DNA from: Panax quinquefolius
Taxonomy: Eukaryota > Streptophyta > Magnoliopsida > Apiales > Araliaceae
DNA: 64,000 nt
Assembly (NCBI GenBank): GCA_020205615.1
Contig: CM035167.1
Span: 32,617,402-32,681,401, forward strand
Direction of reading: 5' to 3'
The position numbers and the translations under genes are program-made. A model generated the notes under the pieces. The model was not told the DNA's origin, did no database searches, and was given only the letters and a program-made list of their open reading frames with translations. Shown here in pieces: positions 57,907-64,000 of this stretch; position 1 is the first letter of the stretch; each line of letters begins with the position of its first letter.

Positions 57907-60542
57907 TCAGTAAGACCTCAAATTTTTTTAAATAAAAGGAATTTCCTTTATTTATTATTTTGAAATAGTAAGGTTGATTTGATTAATGTGGATAGTTAAG
58001 GGTTAAATACTTAAATATTTCAAAATAAGCAAGTGGTTATAAAATATTCATTTTGTTTGGGGAATATTCGTTTGGTCGTGGAATATTCGTCAGATTTGTT
58101 GGGAATATTCGCATCGACCACGTGACCATGTGTGGGCCCCATAACTGAAAAGCGATTGGATGAAGAAAACGACAAATATAAGTTGGTTAAAAAATATGGC
58201 GTAGTTATTAAATTAAGATCGTTGGAATACCCGGTGGTTAAAATACGATGAATCGCTGTGGTTGACAAGAAGACACCTGTGGTATTGCGCGAGTATTGTT
58301 GAATTATTGATCCTTACGTAAGAAGGCACTACTCAATAATTTTTACAATGAGTTACTTATTCAATATTTTATTTTATTGATTCAATAATTGTTGCGTTGA
58401 TATTTTATATTATTGTTGTTCAATAATTGTCCTTTACATTATCTCCATTATCGGATCAATAATTCATATTATTTGAATAATATTATTAGATAGCATTATT
58501 GGCAATGTCTAGAAAGTTACATCAAGGAGAGGTTTGGTCACCTAATTGCGGCGCCGAAGAAGGAGAAATCCTTATCTGAAAGCCCTCTTTCCGGGAACGG
58601 CCACTGGTTGTCATAATTGTGATTCGTAATATTATTTGTGAATAATTAATTATTGATTCATATGATAAAAAATATTTATTTTATGTGGATATAAATGATG
58701 GATTTATTTATGTGGTTATAAATGAAGAAATTATTGTTGAGGTGTTTTATCAAGATTTTATCGGATTGGAGGTATTAAAAACAAATCGTGGTTTTGAGAT
58801 ATATTAAGGGGTTATAATTTTTAATCCGATGGTTGGATTGTGGTAATTTTGGGTATGTTATACATACATAAGTTGAGTATATGTCAACAAATTTTGAACC
58901 GAATTAAAATGCACGAATGATTTGTTGTGAATTTTAAGAGGTGTCGGATTCGGAATTAGGGTTTATAATTGATTTTGGTGGAAAATTCTAGAATTGAGTG
59001 GGCCCCACTTGTGGTTGGTGAAGAAATGTGCTGAATTTTATTTCAAATGTGGTGGTGGCAATAGTAGCGAGTAAAGCCATCAGTAGCAGTCAAGTCCGCC
59101 TTGGCCAAGCTAACATTTTCCTATAAATAGAGGGCTAAGTTAGAATTGAAAATCACACCGTAAACAAAGTTTTCTCTTTCTCTCTATATTATTGAGCGTA
59201 TTTTGTGAGTATTTAGATACTTTGAGAGTTCATTCATTCAAGATAAGTTTCATTCAAAGATCACTTCCGACCTTTCCTTAGAAATCTCGATTCTTTGAGG
59301 TAAGGGATATTATTTTTTCGTAATGATATTATTTCTTCAATATCATTATGTTGAAATGTTGATCTGAAGTTTTTATCAAATTTGGAACTTTTTCATGTCT
59401 GGGGTTACTATTCATGAGTTCTTATTCACGAAGTTACTATTCACAGTACTATTCATGAAGCGTGAAGATGTTTTTGTGGAATTTCTATCTTTTGGTGTCG
59501 GATTTACTATTCATGATATTTCGGTGACTATTCACGATCACAGCACTATTAACGATACTCTGACACTATTCACCAAAAAAAATAAAATTTCTTCTTTTGT
59601 CCAAAACATCTATTTTGGATACTAGCTTTGATTGTATCCATGTTTTGATCATTCTTGAATTTTACACCACTATGATTATTTTTGAGGTATTGTTGGACAT
59701 GGATAAAACAAAGCACTAATCCTTAATCCTTAATCCTTGTCATTTTGTTTCTTTGGATTCGTTCTTTAAAAATATTTTCATCATCCTCGGCCTTAAATGA
59801 TGATATTATTGAATATCTTTGGCACGTAGTGCAAAGATGAATGATTTCAAGAATATCTTTGGCCCAGTAGTGCAAAGATGAATGTGTTGAGATGAAATGA
59901 CCGATCGATTAATATCTTTGGCTGTGAGTGCAAAGATGAACAGTGTTTAAATGAACATGACCAAATCGATGAATATCTTTGGCCCAGAGTGCAAAGATGA
60001 ATATTTGATTCCGTATGTATATTGATTGTTGTTACAGGATAAAAGATAGACGATGAACTTTTAAATTCATACATAGAAGATAGTAGTTTGCATTCTCTAC
60101 TTAACTCTTCTAATGAATTATTATTTCCATTGTAATATTGATTGAAAATTTGTTGTCTATTGTATTCTATTAAATTTTTCCTGTTGAAGACTAACGATAA
60201 TTTGTTGTATATTATCTTAGTCATAATATTCTTTCTTGAGCTAGTTGAGCTCACCCTTTCCTTTTTGTTCCATTCTTCTCGTGGAGGCGAGAATATAAGC
60301 GAAATACGAAGCCTGGGTATGGAATGAAGGTTTTAGAAAGGATTGTTTAGTAGTCCTCACCATTTTGTAAAATAATGTATCAATAAATGTGATGAGGATT
60401 TATGTGAGTATAAATATTGTCGGAAGATAATATTTGTATTTAAACTCACGCTTTCTTTGTTGTAATAATAAAGTTGTAGTTGTTTCGTACCATGTATTGA
60501 CAACTCGTGAATGGGTGATGTATACCTATTTTGGGGGCGCCA
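57907..60542 (+). repeat. 3' LTR of G4
   Basis: Pair of 50487-53157. Long perfect stretches alternate with clustered mismatches at short GC-containing words. Confidence 0.92.
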
Positions 60543-60870
60543 TGAAGTGGCACAGGAGGTGGAAATTTCAATCGAAGAAAAGGTGGAGCAACGTACTCAT
60601 CATCGGGAATCAAGAAGGTAATCGGAAGAAAAGAATCAAGCATGCCCGACTTGCGGGAAAGCCCATCCGGGAGTTTGTATGAAAGGAAAAAGAGTGTGCT
60701 ACAATTTGTGGTCGGGAAGGCCCACATAGCACCAAACCGTCCAAACCTAAAGAAGGGTGCTTGTTTTACTTGTGGTTCGAAAGACCATTTGGCAAGAGAT
60801 CATCCCAATAAGGGATCGGGAGGGTCGGGGATCGGGAGGAAATCGAAAATAACGGTGGAAATACCTTAAC
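60543..60870 (+). pseudogene. Gag 3' part (zinc knuckles), G3
   Basis: Resumes the G3 gag after G4. Two frames together give CPTCGKAHPGVCMKGKR, CYN followed by a frame change and REGPHSTKPS-like text, and GACFTCGSKDHLARDHPNKG (60765). It corresponds to the G1 knuckles at 18620-18420. It ends in a Gly/Ser-rich tail. Confidence 0.88.
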
Positions 60871-61330
60871 CATCGGACGACCAACCGCAACAAACCTAAT
60901 CGACTACCTGGACTTTCAACATGACGGCACGAAGATGCGATTCAATCCGTGGACGTGGTGTCGTATCATTCCGATCAATAAAATTAATGCTTATGTTTTA
61001 TTTGATTCGACGCTACTTGTTCCTTTATATCGGATGATTTTGCCAAGAATTTAGATTTGCCAAAGAATGAATTGGATTATCCCATGAATATAGAAATTGT
61101 GAATAGAGAAATAATCCACATTAAGTATGTACATAAGAAGCTGTAGAGTGGATATTAAGGGTAATATCATGAGCGTAGATCTTATCCCTATTCGACTTGG
61201 GGAATTTGGCGTTATTTTGGGAATGGATTGGTTATTCAATTACAGTGCGAAGAATTGATTGCCAAAAAACGATTAACCTTATGACTCGTCAAAGGTTGTA
61301 TTTTATGGTAACAAGTTTCCTAGACAAGCG
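60871..61330 (+). pseudogene. Aspartic protease, G3
   Basis: Reads INAYVLFDS and then a frameshift where the DSGAT motif is expected, as in G1. Fragments of FAKNLDLPKNELDYPMNIEI-type text follow, then a GMDWLF-like GMDWLFNY (61222). Broken in at least four places. Confidence 0.75.
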
Positions 61331-61439
61331 AGTTTTCGTGCGATGATGCGAGCCGAGGAAGTTGTTGAGACAAGGCATGTAGGATACTTAGCTTACATAG
61401 TCGACAATCGAAAAAGAGAATCCAAAGGTAGAAGAGATA

Positions 61440-62320
61440 CTGGGTGTGAGAGGATTTCGTCGACGTATTTCGCACGATTTACCGGGACTTCCACCAGATA
61501 GAGAGGTAGATTTCGTGATCGATTTGGCGCCAGGGACTGCTCCAATATCGAAGGCACCATACCGAATGGCACCAGTAGAGATGAAGGAATTAATGGTACA
61601 ACTACAAGAATTGCTGGACAAGAAGTACATTCAACCGAGCGTATCGCCGTGGGGAGCGCCGGTTTTGTTTTTGAAAAAGAAGATTGGATCGATGTGGCTC
61701 TACATTGACTATAGAGAACTGAATAAGGTCACGATTAAGAACAAATATCCATTACGGAGGATCGATGATCTGTTTGATCAGTTGAAGGGAGCAAGATACT
61801 TTTTCAAGATAGACTTGAGAAGCGGTTATCATCAACTAAAGGTGAGGCGGAGGATGTATCAAGGCAAATGTTCGAACGCGATCTGGTCATTCACGAATTT
61901 TAAGTAATGTCGTTTGGTCTAACGAATGCTCTTGTAGCATTTATGGGACTAATGAATGGTATGTTCAAGCCGTTTTTGGACAAATTCGTGGTGGTATTTA
62001 TAGACGAAATTTTGGTATATTCCAAAACCAAAGAAAAACACGAAGAACATTTGAGGTTAACGTTGGAAGTATTGAGAAGGGAGAAGTTATCGCTAAATTT
62101 TTGAAATGCGAATTTCGGATCGGCGAGTACAATTTCTTGGTCACGTGATCGATAAAGACGGAATCTCAAAGTAGATCCATCAAAAAAAGTTTAAGCCGTG
62201 ATTAATCGGGATCAGCCGAGAACATCGCTTAAGTAAGAAGTTTTCGTGGATTGGCAGGATATTAGAAGGTTCATTTAAGACTTTTCCAAAATCGCAACTC
62301 CGCTAACGAATTTAACTTGG
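61440..62320 (+). pseudogene. Reverse transcriptase, G3 (FIDE variant motif)
   Basis: The frame 61446-61907 (153 codons) has [55 protein letters not shown] and [15 protein letters not shown] with the first catalytic Asp. After a frameshift, 61907-62104 gives [20 protein letters not shown] and [20 protein letters not shown]. The active site is FIDE (61997-62008), as in G1. The thumb segment to 62320 is present in broken frames. Confidence 0.92.
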
Positions 62321-62940
62321 AAAGCTGTGAAATTTGTTTGGACGGATAACTGTGAGGAAAGTTTTCAAGAATTAAAGAAGAGGTTGAGTACGGCCCCTGT
62401 GTTATCTCTTCCGGACGATACAGGAAATTTTGTTGTTTATAGCGATGCGTCGCATAAAGGACAAGGCTGTGTGCTTATGCAAAACGGCAAAGTCATTGTG
62501 TATGCATCACGACAATTGAAAGATTACGAGAAGGGATATCCGACCCACGACTTGGAGTTAGCTGCAGTTGTTTTTGCTTTGAAAATTTGGAGGCACTATC
62601 TATACGAGGGAGAAGTGTGAAATATATATGGACCACAAGAGTCTGAAATATATTTTTACACAGAAGGATTTGAATATGCGTCAAAGAAGGTGGTTGGAGT
62701 TAATTAAGGACTACGACTGTGAAATTTTATACCATCTGGGTAAGGCAAATGTGGTTGCCGACGCCTTAAGTAGAAAGGGTCGTGAGAAATTGATGATGTT
62801 GACTGCTCATGGGGAGCTAATTATAGAAATGGAGAAACTAGAGTTGGAAGTGAAATATCCTATGGAGATCGATGAGAAGCTATTTCAGATGCAATCTGGT
62901 ACAACTCTACTAGATAAAGTAAAGGAGGCTCAGCTTTAGG
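62321..62940 (+). pseudogene. RNaseH and linker, G3
   Basis: 62327-62620 contains [40 protein letters not shown] and [20 protein letters not shown]. One frameshift later, 62628-62939 has [40 protein letters not shown] and [10 protein letters not shown]. All four acidic RNaseH positions (SDAS, DLE, MDHK, VADAL) are present, making this the best preserved enzyme domain in the window. Confidence 0.92.
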
Positions 62941-62999
62941 ATGATGAATGCAAAAAGGTGACAAAGAAGATATCTGAAGGAACTGAACCGAGATTTAAG

Positions 63000-64000
63000 A
63001 TGGATAAGGAAGGAATACTGAGATTTGAGAGTAGAATTTGGGTACCGCCAAATTAAGGAAGATATTTTGAGCGAGGCTCATAGTTCACGATATTCGATTC
63101 ACCCTAGTAGTACCAAGATGTACCAAGATCTTAGACAACATTTCTGGTGGCCGAATTTGAAGCGTGATGTTGCAGAATGTGTTGCCAAGTGTCTTACCTA
63201 TTAGAAAGTGAAAGCAGAACATCAGAGACCGAGTGGATTGCTACAACCGTTAGAGATCCCAGAATGGAAATGGGAACATATTACAATGGACTTCGTGGTT
63301 GGCCTTTCGACGACTCAGAAAGGCTACGACGCAGTATGGGTTATCGTTGACCGATTGACGAAATCCGCACACTTCCTTCCTATCAAAATCAGATTCAACT
63401 TGGATCAGTTGGCAAGGCTATACGTAAAAGAAGTTATTTCGAGACACGGAGTGCCGGTGTCAATTGTTTCTGATAGAGATCCGCGTTTTACATCGAACTT
63501 CTGGAAATGTCTACAGGAATGCATGGGTACGCAATAGCGAATGAGTACAGCTTACCATCCTCAAACAGACGGGCATAGCAAGAGAACGATTCAAACATTA
63601 AAGGATATGCTAAGAGCCTGTGTGATGGACTTTAAAGGAAATTGAGATGATCACCTACCGTTAGTAGGGTTCGGCTACAACAACAGTTACCACGCTAGTA
63701 TTGGCATGCCGTCTTACGAAGCGTTATACGGCAGAAAGTGCAGAACTCCGCTTTACTGGGATGAAGTTGGTGAAAGACAATTGCTAGGGCCAGAATTGGT
63801 ACAGCAGACGGCAAAAATAGTCAAAGTGATCCGAGCACGACCGGTAACGGCTCAAGATCAATAGAAGAAATACGCTGATCCACATCGTAAAAATATCGAG
63901 TTCGAATCAGGTAGTTATATTTTCTTGAAGGTCTCTCCCTGGAAGGGAAAGATCAGGTTCGGAAAGAAAGGAAAATTGAGTCCAAGATTCATTGGACCAT
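63000..64000 (+). pseudogene. Integrase, G3 (partial at window edge)
   Basis: Zinc region IHPSSTKMYQDLRQHFWWPN; the second Cys of CLTC reads Tyr, followed by TAG. 63208-63537 is open: [20 protein letters not shown] (Asp 1) and [15 protein letters not shown] (Asp 2). After a [18 protein letters not shown] shows Lys (63580-63582) where the catalytic Glu should be. Then [20 protein letters not shown] and [20 protein letters not shown] run to the edge. The chromodomain lies beyond. Confidence 0.9.

Larger units (their letters stand above)
50487..60542 (+). mobile_element. G4: complete Ty3/gypsy chromovirus (about 10 kb) nested in G3 gag
   Basis: Two direct LTRs (2,671 and 2,636 bp), primer site, gag, protease, RT, RNaseH, integrase, chromodomain and polypurine tract in canonical order, flanked by a 5-bp target copy. 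The LTRs are otherwise near-identical, so insertion looks recent. It differs from G0-G3 in LTR sequence, lack of ORF0 and a canonical FIDD active site. Coding frames are interrupted many times. Confidence 0.93.
45696..64000 (+). mobile_element. G3: Ty3/gypsy chromovirus, interrupted by G4, partial at right edge
   Basis: Plus-strand 5' LTR, primer site, ORF0, gag (broken by G4 at 50487-60542), protease, RT, RNaseH and integrase to the window edge. It is inserted in the G2 integrase in opposite orientation. Same family as G0, G1 and G2. Confidence 0.9.

Overview
The window is a block of nested transposable elements from a large plant nuclear genome, most likely a dicot. I find no host gene, rRNA, tRNA or CRISPR array. 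The evidence is long LTR retrotransposons of both superfamilies with initiator-Met-tRNA-like primer sites, chromodomain-bearing Ty3/gypsy (Tekay/Del-like chromovirus) polyproteins, an L1-type LINE, a CACTA transposon end and very AT-rich spacer DNA. The species cannot be named from this sequence. Element labels (G0-G4, C1, C2) are mine.

Left part, minus strand (1-31314). G0, a chromovirus, enters from the left edge: gag 1-260, an extra ORF upstream of gag (ORF0) 546-1288, primer site, and an LTR 1495-4411 that also has a polypurine tract on its far side. It abuts G1, a chromovirus of the same family spanning 4456-30358. G1 was opened twice. A Ty1/copia element, C1 (6301-15589), sits in its integrase. 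An L1 LINE (20508-27163, 14-bp target duplication) sits in its untranslated leader. Right of G1 are an LTR fragment of a related element (30359-30991) and a minus-strand copia RT/RNaseH piece (30992-31314).

Middle (31315-41517). A CACTA transposon fragment (one terminus, subterminal repeats, part of an ORF) is followed by a plus-strand copia, C2, of the C1 family. C2 is interrupted by a non-autonomous LTR element (34881-40973) that has lost both outer ends.

Right part (41518-64000). G2 (minus chromovirus) lies in the C2 3' LTR. G3 (plus, same family) lies in the G2 integrase and runs off the right edge. G4 (plus, a different chromovirus with canonical structure, 50487-60542) lies in the G3 gag. 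The outer LTRs of G2 and G3 form a 2.75-kb inverted repeat.

All coding regions are broken by stops and indels. Some of the damage is biological, with CAG-to-TAG and CGA-to-TGA stops typical of methylated repeats. Some may be base-calling error, because twin LTRs that are otherwise near-identical differ at short GC-containing words.

The most interesting signal is ORF0. It is an acidic, probably coiled-coil protein encoded between the primer site and gag. It is conserved at protein level in three separate copies (G0, G1, G3) and absent from G4.
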